DNA from: Pelodera strongyloides
Taxonomy: Eukaryota; Nematoda; Chromadorea; Rhabditida; Rhabditidae
Length of the DNA stretch: 64,000 nucleotides
Direction of reading: 5' to 3'
NCBI GenBank assembly: GCA_036852015.1
Contig: JAANDG010000297.1
Coordinates: 109,294-173,293 of the forward strand
Below, piece after piece: positions 47,801-57,235 of this stretch. The notes beneath the pieces were generated by a model that saw only the letters and a program-made list of their open reading frames with translations, was not told the DNA's origin and did not search any database. Numbering within the stretch: position 1 is the first letter of the stretch; each line of letters starts with the position of its first letter. The position numbers were made by a program, and so were the translations under genes.

Positions 47801-49469
47801 TTGATTTTCCGAAAGGAAACTCGGCCAAATCCTCGTTCGGGATGGACTTTTTGGAAACGTTCCAATGCTTGGAGAAAACAAAAAATACAGTATGAATTAG
47901 CATGGAAAATTTGAAAATATGCGCGGGAAACGTTTTTCGCAAGCTAATTCATACTGTATTTTTTGTTTTCTCCGAGCATTGGAACGTTTCCAAAAAGTCC
48001 ATCCCGAACGAGGATTTGGCCGAGTTTCCTTTCGGAAAATCAATCCCGAACGCGCCCTAACTGTAGCGTGCGCTAGCACTCACGACACGGAAGTATAATT
48101 CGAACAAATTGTTCCGCTTCGGGTATAAAAGAGTGCCGCAATTCAAATTAGAATACTTTCATGTTACGGAATGATGTCTACATTCGTAAAGCTTTTCATC
48201 TACGCTACATACGTTTCTGAATAGTTAAAGACGTCTCAGGCTGCGCCTACTGTTGTTGGTGCAAAAATTAGCGTAAACAATGTGTACTAGTTACCCTCTT
48301 ACGTGTAAATTACGCCTCTGGTGTAAAAAATACAGGTGTCCGCCACGTGTTACACCACGTGTCTGGTGCTGTTACAAATGCAAGTGTTAAAGTAGGTGTA
48401 TCTAAGTAAACCAACCAGTCGTATATCGCTGCAGTAGTACTTCCTGCGATGCATTGGATTATTCAAACTATAGTACTTATCTGTGTTTGCAAAAACAGGT
48501 AGCCCTTTGTGTATCGTATGAATATAAAATGGCTGAAATAAAAGGAGGCTAAAGGTTAAAGCTCAAAACTTTTTGGATTGCGGACGTAGCCAGGGGGCGG
48601 GAATCTTTCTGCTATGTGAAACTACATGTTTTTATTGGTTGCCAAATGCGCTTACCAGCATCGGGTCAAACACCGTAATGATCGGATAATAAGGTATTGT
48701 CTTTTGATCGGGTGCGTACGCCACACAAGTTCCTTTTCTGTCACTAGGTATGTCCGGATCCGTGTAGGAAATTGTATCGTAGTAGTCCCCGGTGAATTCA
48801 AAATCTTTGTATGCGGTCTGGGAGCATCGAAAGTCTGGAATTCGACAAAAGAACTGTGCCATCCCACTAACAATTCACTCGATAAAAAAATGTTCATCTA
48901 TTAGATTAGCACGTATTCTTGCGACACTGGTAGGCCTATCAATTGGGAATGACCTTGCTATCAGAAAAATATTCGGTATTCTGGTTCACTGGTGGGAGGC
49001 GCGACCGCGCGACGCGTATCGCGGATTTCCAAATGGTAGAGGATTAGGAGAAATTTTTAATGGACTAGGCCTACCATTTATGTGGATTAGGCCTACCTTT
49101 GGGAATGCATTTATTCTACTTGCTTCACAAAATCTTTTTTTATACTAGTTTACTATACTATTATTCTATTACTACTCTATGCAATATATTACACTCGGTC
49201 CCGATTTCGATTTTCGATTGCAATCTCTACATTCTCGTGCGCCTACCAGTGGTAAGTTGCTTATATTTCAAATTTGGTAGCTAGCATCTGGCCTACTAAA
49301 AAGGCCACTCCCTGAGTGACTCGATAATACGGTATATTATGTACTAACCAACGGGTTCCGGAAGACTTTCCACTTCGTGCATGCTTTCAAAGTCATCCGT
49401 CGTTTCTTGTTCTACAGCTTGCGTTTGACAGAATAGAAGAAATGTAATAATTTGACGATAGCAACACAT
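44820..49469 (-). CDS. Form LB gene 2 (8 exons, 314 aa): predicted secreted Cys-rich protein
   Basis: Exons in gene order: 49469-49349, 48834-48656, 48532-48416, 47225-47166, 46614-46441, 46171-46017, 45598-45479, 44838-44820; the same phases as LB1 and 315 codons in all. The start MCCYRQIITFLLFCQTQA is a plausible signal peptide. Exon 2 has DFRC and DRKGTC, exon 3 PMHRRKYYCSDIRL, exon 4 the same ..DDETCW as LB1, exon 5 four cysteines, exon 6 two, exon 7 STCGKC. The final exon reads ITCGLC before TGA, unlike the RYLW end of LB1 and LB3. Its exons 5-8 are syntenic with the orphan set at 10.3-12.4 kb. A TTAA MITE (46253-46426) sits in intron 5, and a 33-bp poly-T tract lies beyond the stop. LB3 starts 2 kb away on the other strand. 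Confidence 0.77.
44913..45288. mobile_element. Inverted pair of GAGGCCRTATTCACCA MITEs (LB2 copy)
   Basis: Elements 44913-45032 and 45153-45288, orthologous to the pair at 10392-10794, lying in intron 7 of LB2. Small indels distinguish them from the first-segment copies. Confidence 0.6.
46253..46426. mobile_element. TTAA MITE, AGCGAAATACC family (LB2 intron 5)
   Basis: Orthologous to 12062-12238; ends AGCGAAATACCGGCCG and CGGCCGGTATATTTCGCT. Confidence 0.7.
46711..46920 (+). repeat. tRNA-derived SINE-like element
   Basis: A tRNA-like head (TGAGTAGCGCACCCGAC, GGGGGTCCGATCCTGG) is followed by a body (TTTCGCTTTCTGAATGCAAA..CATGCCGG) that recurs in decayed form at about 55900-56050 in LB3 intron 5. 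Confidence 0.5.
47373..47707. mobile_element. TTAA MITE, AGSGAATATGTAKGC family (intact relative)
   Basis: 335 bp between TTAA sites, ends AGCGAATATGTATGCGG and GGCCTACATATTCCCT. Carries the empty TTAA (47645-47648) that is occupied in its relatives at 15.5 and 16.3 kb. It lies in LB2 intron 3, just upstream (in gene direction) of exon 4. Confidence 0.75.
47782..48062. mobile_element. Foldback element with 120-bp near-perfect arms
   Basis: Arms 47782-47901 and 47943-48062 (AGTTAGGGCGCGTTCGGGAT and its reverse) differ at about one base and leave a 41-bp loop. Fragments of the same family occur near 31135 and 51310. In LB2 intron 3. Confidence 0.85.
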
Positions 49470-50397
49470 CAGATGCCGAAAACGATGAATATGAAAATGT
49501 AAATGCATTCAAATCAATTCAAATTTTGTAATTTGCAAATAAGTCTTTTGCACAATTGAGTAGCATTGGGATTAAAGCGATAAAACCGCCGGTTTTTGAA
49601 GCGCATGGTGGACTGCATTCTTATCTATTTATACTGATTGAGGTCGGGGTCGATACTCGATACACACGTTAACTTACATCGCGTCCCTGGAGGAGTGACG
49701 ATCAGCCATCCTGAGGAGGACATTCTGTCCTTCGGTTTTCCCGACCCCAGAGTGTCTGGCGAGTTACTGGCCGACGCTACGCCTAAGTAGTCTTTCCGCT
49801 AGCCGTGAGTAATAGTATTTCACCATACGGGTGGCTTGCGGAAACTCTGTCAACTTTTAACGGTTTTAGAGCAGTCCGACTGAAACTTTGGTGTGCGTTG
49901 GATAATGTACAGTGTGCGCTGAATCACGGCCACTACCTGCGTGCAAGGTAGTGGCCGTGCAAGGTAGTGGCCCTTTCTTCACCTACTACTCCGGACTTGT
50001 TTTAGCGCTTTTTAATTATTAATGCATTGAACACGTACGCTTGGAGCCCTTAATTCGCTACTTTCGCGAACTTTATTCTTACAATTAAAGAAACTGTGCA
50101 CTGGCTTAAACAGGACTTTGTAAATCTCCAATTTAGTTGATTACAGCCCTAAGTTGTTTTGTTGGTTTACCTCCGCTTATTTCTTACTTGCTTTAATCAA
50201 TACTGTACCACATTGTTCGTTTTCCAGTTCTATAAATGTTTTTTGTACACAAACGTGTTTATGGTGGTTTCCTTTTACTTGCTTTTTCGTACCGTAGGTG
50301 CAACTTTATTTGTAGTGGGAGGAGCCTAAACGTTTATTGTATTCTTTTAATTGCTGTCAGTACCGTAATTGCAACAATATTGGTAGCGAATGTGGCA

Positions 50398-50562
50398 TAA
50401 AAAACCCCGATATGTGCCCGATCAGTTCCCGATATATGCCGGGCTATTCTTGAAAAACCCCGATATGTGCCCGACCCGTGCCCGATTATTTGAGGGACTT
50501 GATCGGGCACATATCGGGGTTATTTTTGCGATAATCGGGCACATATCGGGGTTTTTCATTTC
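50398..50562. mobile_element. Inverted-repeat element, AAAACCCCGATATGTGCCCG type
   Basis: Ends AAAAACCCCGATATGTGCCC and GGGCACATATCGGGGTTTTT, with internal copies of the same motif in both orientations. Lies in the LB2/LB3 intergenic region. Confidence 0.65.
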
Positions 50563-50748
50563 CCATGTAGTTAATGTGCGAGTACTTCCGGTAAGGCTAT
50601 GCACCCTTATTTTCTTACAGATAATAGAAGCCTGTTTACAGGCATCTTTAAGCACACAGCTTGCGTCGTGTTTGATGTATGTTGATTTCAAGAGAAATGC
50701 ACCCTTTGTTCTAATTTGGTTAATCAATAAGTAACCTCTTATACATAG

Positions 50749-50859
50749 GTTCCAACTTCTGTATGAAGAAGGAAAAATAAGTACCGCAAACACAGGAAAA
50801 GAGGATCACTCCTCATGTGCGCAACTACGATGGAAGCTACCTTACATCGCTGTAATACT
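50749..50859 (+). pseudogene. Orphan LB exon 7 between LB2 and LB3
   Basis: An acceptor (ATACATAG) is followed by FQLLYEEGKISTANTGKED..SSC and a donor GTAAGT, clearly LB exon 7 but nine bases shorter and in frame. I find no neighbouring LB exons in the same orientation. It is best read as a remnant of a further plus-strand LB copy. It lies 0.6 kb upstream of the LB3 start, too far from either gene's own exon 7 to be part of it. Confidence 0.6.
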
Positions 50860-51217
50860 GTAAGTGGTTTCCTAAACAAATGTATCATGCTTCCGACAGA
50901 ATGCATAGTTCTAAAAATATACTAAATCAGTTTAATTTAATGTTCTATTCTTTTAGACATATAAAATGACTTGAAAATGACTTGGACAGCGGTTTGTCAT
51001 TTTCGCAAGTGCGAATCGTATACATGGAAACCCCCATTATGGAACCAAAAATAAATCTAGCATAAGTTTCTCTTATCCGAAATTCCGTTGCATATAGACC
51101 TATGTCTCGTATGGGACAACGTTATGATGAGTTAGATCCTCAAAGACTTTAAATTGCCTCAGTGATTACTTTCATAACATAACACATAACATAACACTTT
51201 CAGCAATCTATGGGAGA

Positions 51218-51298
51218 GGAGTAGTGGCGCAGTGGCAAGCGCCTTGCTCCAGGCCACCTGTCGTTTTGGTTCTTAAAACACCGTGGTAAGATTGGGGG
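51218..51298 (+). repeat. tRNA-like head fused to a hairpin-repeat unit
   Basis: AGTGGCGCAGTGGCAAGCGC is box-A-like. It runs into GTTTTGGTTCTTAAAACACC GTGG, the reverse of the satellite hairpin. Upstream of LB3. Confidence 0.45.
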
Positions 51299-51442
51299 GG
51301 GGGTGCTCTTTCCTTTCGGACAATCCATCCCGAACGCTCTCTATCTGAATCTGATCAATTATGCATGCAAATATATATGTATTTGAATTGAAATTGCTCA
51401 GAGAATTTGCATGCCAACATTACATTATCTTCATTGCCTGCG

Positions 51443-54400
51443 ATGTGGTTCTTTCGACCAATTATTACATTTCTGTTATCCTGCCAAACGACAGCTATAA
51501 AACCTGACACCACCGATGACTTTGAAACCATGCACGAGTTGGAACGTTCTGAGGAACCCGTTGGTCAGTACATACGCCCAATCACATCGCGCATCCCACC
51601 AGAATACCGCTTTTTTTCTCCCACTGTTATCCCAATTGGGAGGCCTACCAGTGACGCAAGAATACGTGCTAATCTACTAGATGACAATTTTGTGGTCTTG
51701 TCAGCTGTTAGTGGGATGGCGCAGAAGTTTTGTCGCGCGCCTATAGATACAAAGAGTTCCTAGTTTTGCTAAAACCCGAAAAATATTGAAAAACATGGGA
51801 ATGTTAAAGGGACCGGCCCATCAAATTAAACCTATATTTACGAGTTCTTCTTAATTTTTATTATGAGTATTTATTACAACATGTACAAACTATATTTTAT
51901 CCACATTCACACTGAGGAACTTTTTCCGATGAGCGTTTCGGATATGTCTACCGTTGCCTAGCCCTTCCTCTCGCCATAGTAATATTTTTGCATTGGATAC
52001 TGATGACTCACTCAATTCCAGACTTTCGATGCTCCCGGTTCTCACACAAAACGTTTGATTTCGTCGGGGACTACTACGATGCAATTTACTACACGGATCC
52101 GGACATAACTAGTGACAGAAAAGGAACTTGTGTGGCGGTCGCACCTAATCAAAAGACGCATGCTCATTATCCGATCATTACGGCGCTTGACCCGATGATG
52201 GTTAGTGCATCCTGTCAGCCAATAGAAGCACCTTACTTTACAAAGTAGAAAGATTTGAAGCCGTGCGAGTTTGCTTGTTTTTACGTCCACAAAATTTTTC
52301 TTCGCGCCAAGTGTTTGATATATACGTAAGTAGGCCAACCTACGTTCTCCAGTGCGCAGCGCACCGCGCGGCGCGCAACCAGCCGCGCGAGGTGGAGCGC
52401 ATGCATGATAGACAACAGCGCAGTTTGGGCAGTTTGTTTGGAGTCCGACCCTGTTCCTGAGATTATTCGTGATCGGGCTTTTTGCGGGACTTGATCGGGG
52501 CCATATCGAGCTTTTTTGGAAGAATCGAGGCCATATCGTTTTTTTTTTTTAAATAATCGGGGTTTCCACTTTACTGTGAACGTGGTGAACCAATCGTAAT
52601 TCCTGAGCGGAACGCACTTCATCCAAACGTACAATCAATCAAACAAACAAACAAAGCTCCCAACTTTATATATTAAGATTGGAAAGACGTTTTAGAGCAG
52701 AAGATTGAATGTTGTTTGAAAAAATATTCCGTCTATTCATTGATGTGATCGTTTTTCTGAATTTTTTTCATTTCAGCCGTTTTATATTCATACAATACAC
52801 AAAGGGCTACCGGTTTTTGCAAACACGAAAAAGTTCTTTTCATTTAACGATCCAATGCATCGCAGGAAGTATTATTGCTCAGATATGCGACTGGTTAGTT
52901 AACTTCTAAATATCTACTTTAATGCGAAATAACGGTTGGTTTTTGAAACACATCACAGACACCTGTATGTTTATGGATCATACCCAAATGAGCATAATTT
53001 AGAATAAGAAAATCGCCCCAAAATCCATACTAGGCAGTTTGCGGCAACATTTGCTTCTCGCAAAAAGTAATAGTGTCTGTCTATATGGTATGTTTAGATA
53101 GGATCTACCTTTGTTGAATATTTTGAGCGATTTCACAGTGATGACGAAACATGCTGGGTAAGTCACGTACTTGTTATAAGACCTAGACCGCCTCACTCTA
53201 TCCGCTACTTTACAGTATACTGTATACAGTTATCCGGTATTACATAGGAACATAGAAAATGGATGAACCCATTTGGTGACCGTTCACTTTTTTTTCGTGT
53301 GCCAGCCCATTTGGTGAACATCGAAAATTTCATCATCAAAAATCGCCAACAACTGGTCACCAAAGTGTCACGAATCTGTCACGAACCAGTCACCCTATGT
53401 ACTTTTTCGTTAAAAAAACATCTAATTTCGGCCAGACGACGATTTTTTTCGGCGGTTATTTAGTTCTTAGTTTTCCTATGAATGTGCTTATTTTCATCGT
53501 TTTTTTTCGCTTCCCATGTAGCCGCTCTTCCAATAATGAGCCATACACTGCGCGTCATAAGTGGCCGGGCACCCAAAAAAAGTGTTTCTACTAGGTTTGG
53601 ATGAAATCTAGTGCAACTCTGCTACCACTAAATCAAGCATCCCCAAAAGCCCAAACAAGATAATTTTTAGCATCAAGAATAAAAAATTATATGATTATAT
53701 TATGTGTATTAATTTTAATGACGCCACGTTGTAAGTCAAAAAAAATGAAACCAACAGCTCTCAAACCATCTATATGGTCTTGTAGATTTCTGTGAAAAAT
53801 ATTAATTTTAGGCGCACGCCGAAGGAACTACTGCGCCTTGAAGTCCCCCGAATGAGCTGTTTTTGGTCTCTAGCGTACATACCCGTACATAAGGATCAGG
53901 CCCATATCAAAAGATCCCTATTTTTATGATTCCATCTGATTCTCCATGTCAAATATAGTAGGATGCAATATTTTTCTAATTTTCAAGCGCAAAATTCATT
54001 CACACACTGTTCAGCAATTTACCATAGCCAATCATACCCAACTATATATCGCAGTTGACACGCCCATTCGCGCTGATTGGCCAATATCGCAATTGCCACG
54101 CACAATAGATCATTCATGGCTGAACTTCCGCATGCATGCGGTCATTTAAAGAGTCAGGCCCATTATAAATGAACCCTATTTTTGATGATTCCATCTGATT
54201 CTTCATGTCATATATAGTAGGATAGGATATTTTTCTAATTTTCAAGCGCAAAATTCACGCAGTATTCGGCACTTTACCATCGCCAGTCATACCCAACTAT
54301 TTATCGCAGTTGTCACGCTCCTTCGCGCTAATTGGGCAATATGCTCTATTGGGCGTGGCAATTGCGATGTTGGCCAATCAGCGCGAATGGGCGTTCAAAC

Positions 54401-56993
54401 TGCGATAAATAGTTGGGTATGATTGCGCACGGTAAATTGCCGAATAGTGTGTGAATTTTTCGCTTCAAAATTAGAAAAATATTGCATCCTACTATATATG
54501 ACATGAAGAATCAGATGGAATCATCAAAAATAGGGGTGAAATGAATTTGAAATGGGCCTGACCCTTTAAGGCAAAAAGCATGCATGCCGTCAATCGTGCG
54601 GCAGGCATGCTTTTTTGGGTACGGTTTTGCTGGTCACGCATGCCGCAGTTGCTGCACTAACCGTGCTTTTTCATTGTTTTGGAAAACTGGAATTATGAGA
54701 GGGTATTCACTTCTTAAACAATTTTACGTAAATTTTTTTGTTTGTAACTAATAAAATGATAATTATAACAAATATAGTGGGGATTTGGTTGATTTAAGTC
54801 GGTTTGAAATTCTCGCACGTTTACGGCAATGTGCATAAATGGCTGCCGCATGCATGCCCGGGCTCTCCTCCGCATGCATGCCGCCTGCCGAAAAGCATGC
54901 ATGCAGTCACCATGACTACATGCATGCTTGTTCAAATGACCGCATGCAAGCGAAGTGTGACCTGAGATAGCCCAATTAGCGTGGCGTGACAGGGGCAATA
55001 GATGGTAAATTGCTGAATACTGCGTGAATTTTGCGCTTGAAAATTAGAAATATATCGTAACCTACTATATTTGAGAAAAAGAATTAGATGGAATCATCAA
55101 AAGTAGGGGACACTTGAAATTATTTGAAATTATTTGGGGGTGCCCGCTAACTGCTTACTTATGGCGCACACTGTAAATGTCATTAGTCCTTGATCGTGAT
55201 CCCCCGCATCATCTGCCACTTTCACAAAGGTATAAATGCATGGCATTATCTAGTACCATCCGGATGAAGAGCCCTCGGGCTCTCCTCCGACTGGAGGTAT
55301 CGGCCTTCGGCCGATTGGTACCCTATTAAAAAAAAGTATGAGTCTGCCTCCTTCCCTCTCTGCTTCACACGTTATACTCATATACTATTGGGAAAACGTA
55401 TAAGTATGGATCCTGGAAACGTCTAATTGTATTGTGCGGAAAGAGTGCCTCGTTATAAGCCAGCATAGCGCAGTAGGTAGAGCGCTGGACTATGAAGCCA
55501 GAGGTGGCAGGTTCGAGCCTCACCGAATGCGAATGTTTTGTGTGTTCGATTTCGATTGTGAGATATTTAAAGCTTATGAACAGGTTTCGTTACGTTCACA
55601 CAAACAAAAAAGTAAACTCTTCTCCTTTATATAATAAGATTTATTTAGAAGCTGAAGGAGCTCACCGTGGAGTGCTACAATTATCGACAAATGCGACGAT
55701 ATTGGGCTCAAAGTGTATATGAGAAACTTTGTCTTGACGAAGATGGATGTTTCAATATTATGGAGTATTATGGGGACGATCTTCCATATTGTGTGAAGTA
55801 TATTGCAACGGGGCAATTCAAGGTATGATTCCAATGAGATACGTTACTTCTGATGTTCCAACTTTGACTAAATAGAATAGTATAACGTCTGAATCGTGAT
55901 TCTCGATCAGGATTTCGGAGATTCGCCCCTGGCTAGTAGTACAAGGTAGTTTTCGCTTCTTGAGTGCAAAAAAAACCGCCAGCCGTCGCAAGAATACGGG
56001 GTAGGCATGCATGCGACGACCGCACCATATCTTTACGGTATCCTGAAGTATATTAAACTCTTTATTTAGAAAAACTAAAAACAGTCGCAAATGTAAATTA
56101 ACATAAAAAGAGAGAAACACACACAGGCTGAGCACCTTCAAGTAGTGTAAGCTGTCAACCACCCCGTACTGTCCCATATTCGTGCCGGAATATTCACCCG
56201 TTAATTTGAAGAACAGAATTTTTAGAATGCATCTTTTGGATCGTGGCACCACAGTTTTATAAATTATTGTGAGCTGACAGATCTAATTCCGGAAGCAAAA
56301 TACTCAAATTATGACCAACTAATTGTGAGAGAATCTGGAAGAACGGAAGAACAATTGAAGTTAATGTGCGAGTTCCTTCGGTGAGCTAGTGCCCTACCAT
56401 TTGTTATATACAAAAAAAAACGAAACATTTGCTGTTGATCGTAACATACATATGCCACACAAACATTCAAACAAACAACAAAGAAAAGATATGCAACACA
56501 TATGCGTGGTTTTGTATTATTTGGCTCCATTTTGTATTATTTGACTCCATTTTGTATTATTTGAATACATAGGTTCCATCTTCTGTATGAAGAAGGAAAA
56601 GAAGGAGCAATAAGTGAAACAAAGATCGGAAAAGATGAGCGTTCACCGTGTGCAGAATTCTACCGGAATCTACTTTGTATCGCATTAATAATGTAAGTTC
56701 TTTAGTAAACACATATATCATGTTCCTGATTGAAGGCAGAAACAGTAATATTATACTAAAATATTTCAAAGGTTTGCGAGCTTGTAATTAATAGATTACA
56801 GGTATGTGTAACATTTTTTGACAAAAAAATGGCATAAATAACTTGTCTTGTTTGTGAATAAAAGCTCACACAGCTTTGAAATGTTGATATGGTACCTTCA
56901 CAAATGGAGCGTGCATTACATCAATTATAATAAAAGATAACAAATCAGTTTGATGTTTTAATATTGTTTTTTAGAATCAGGTATTTGTGGTAA
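51443..56993 (+). CDS. Form LB gene 3 (8 exons, 314 aa): predicted secreted Cys-rich protein
   Basis: Exons: 51443-51563, 52022-52200, 52777-52893, 53098-53157, 55649-55822, 56226-56380, 56573-56692, 56975-56993; GT-AG borders, phases 1,0,0,0,0,2,2, 315 codons. The signal peptide is MWFFRPIITFLLSCQTTA. Cysteines fall near residues 44, 77, 134, 158, 168, 187, 193, 207, 232, 265, 295 and 304. The exon 6 start NAS is a glycosylation sequon. Exon 3 would also read to a nearby TAA, but the shared donor after ..DMRL and the phase-0 exon 4 (IGSTFVEYFERF..) support splicing. Intron 1 carries one end of an AGGGAC(A/C)GG MITE. Intron 4 (2.5 kb) holds nested GCATGC-rich elements and a SINE head. The gene runs opposite to LB2. 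No known domain recognised. Confidence 0.77.
53893..55130. mobile_element. Nested MITE cluster in LB3 intron 4 (GTCAGGCCCAT and GCATGC-rich elements)
   Basis: A split outer element (about 53893-54128 and 54967-55110, sharing CAAATATAGTAGGATGCAATA-type arms) encloses a GCATGC-rich element with GCATGCGGTCATTT/AAATGACCGCATGC ends (54133-54947). This in turn encloses a complete TTAA element (54150-54565, ends AGAGTCAGGCCCATT and AAATGGGCCTGACCCT). Confidence 0.6.
54150..54565. mobile_element. TTAA foldback MITE, AGAGTCAGGCCCATT type
   Basis: 416 bp flanked by TTAA, with arms of about 180 bp. Related in its ends to the AGGGACAGGCCC family but with a different body (ATAGTAGGATRGGATATTTTT, CCCAACTATTTATCGCAGTT). 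Confidence 0.75.
55459..55530 (+). repeat. tRNA-like sequence (decayed)
   Basis: TAGCGCAGTAGGTAGAGCGC and GGTTCGAGCC mimic tRNA boxes A and B. The acceptor and T stems have several mismatches and the apparent anticodon is AUG, so I treat it as a SINE head in LB3 intron 4. Confidence 0.5.
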
Positions 56994-57235
56994 CTATCCA
57001 CTCGAGGACACTCAGGAAGACATGTATGCTAGAAGTCAACATCAAACTAATAATAATACATAATTTATAATAATAAGATATTTATTTACAATAAAACAAA
57101 TTGTGAACTCAGTATGTGTTTTAGTAATGACAAACTGTGATTTATATAAATATTTTATTCTCACAATATTTCCGACATATGTTATGTAGTTATACAAAAA
57201 TTTATTTCAACCGTAAGAGGGGGATTTTCTATAAT

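Larger units (their letters stand above)
49470..51442. other. LB2/LB3 divergent intergenic region
   Basis: Includes a MITE end (49574), a hairpin GGCCACTACCT/AGGTAGTGGCC at 49928-49956, unassigned moderate-GC sequence (49640-50240), the inverted-repeat element at 50398-50562, the orphan LB exon and a tRNA-like head. Both genes have ATTTGCAT/ATGCAAAT-like sites near their starts. Confidence 0.4.

Noticed and set aside
55459..55530. Functional tRNA gene
   Set aside because: Stem mismatches, unusual apparent anticodon and lack of a proper acceptor stem; better read as a SINE head.
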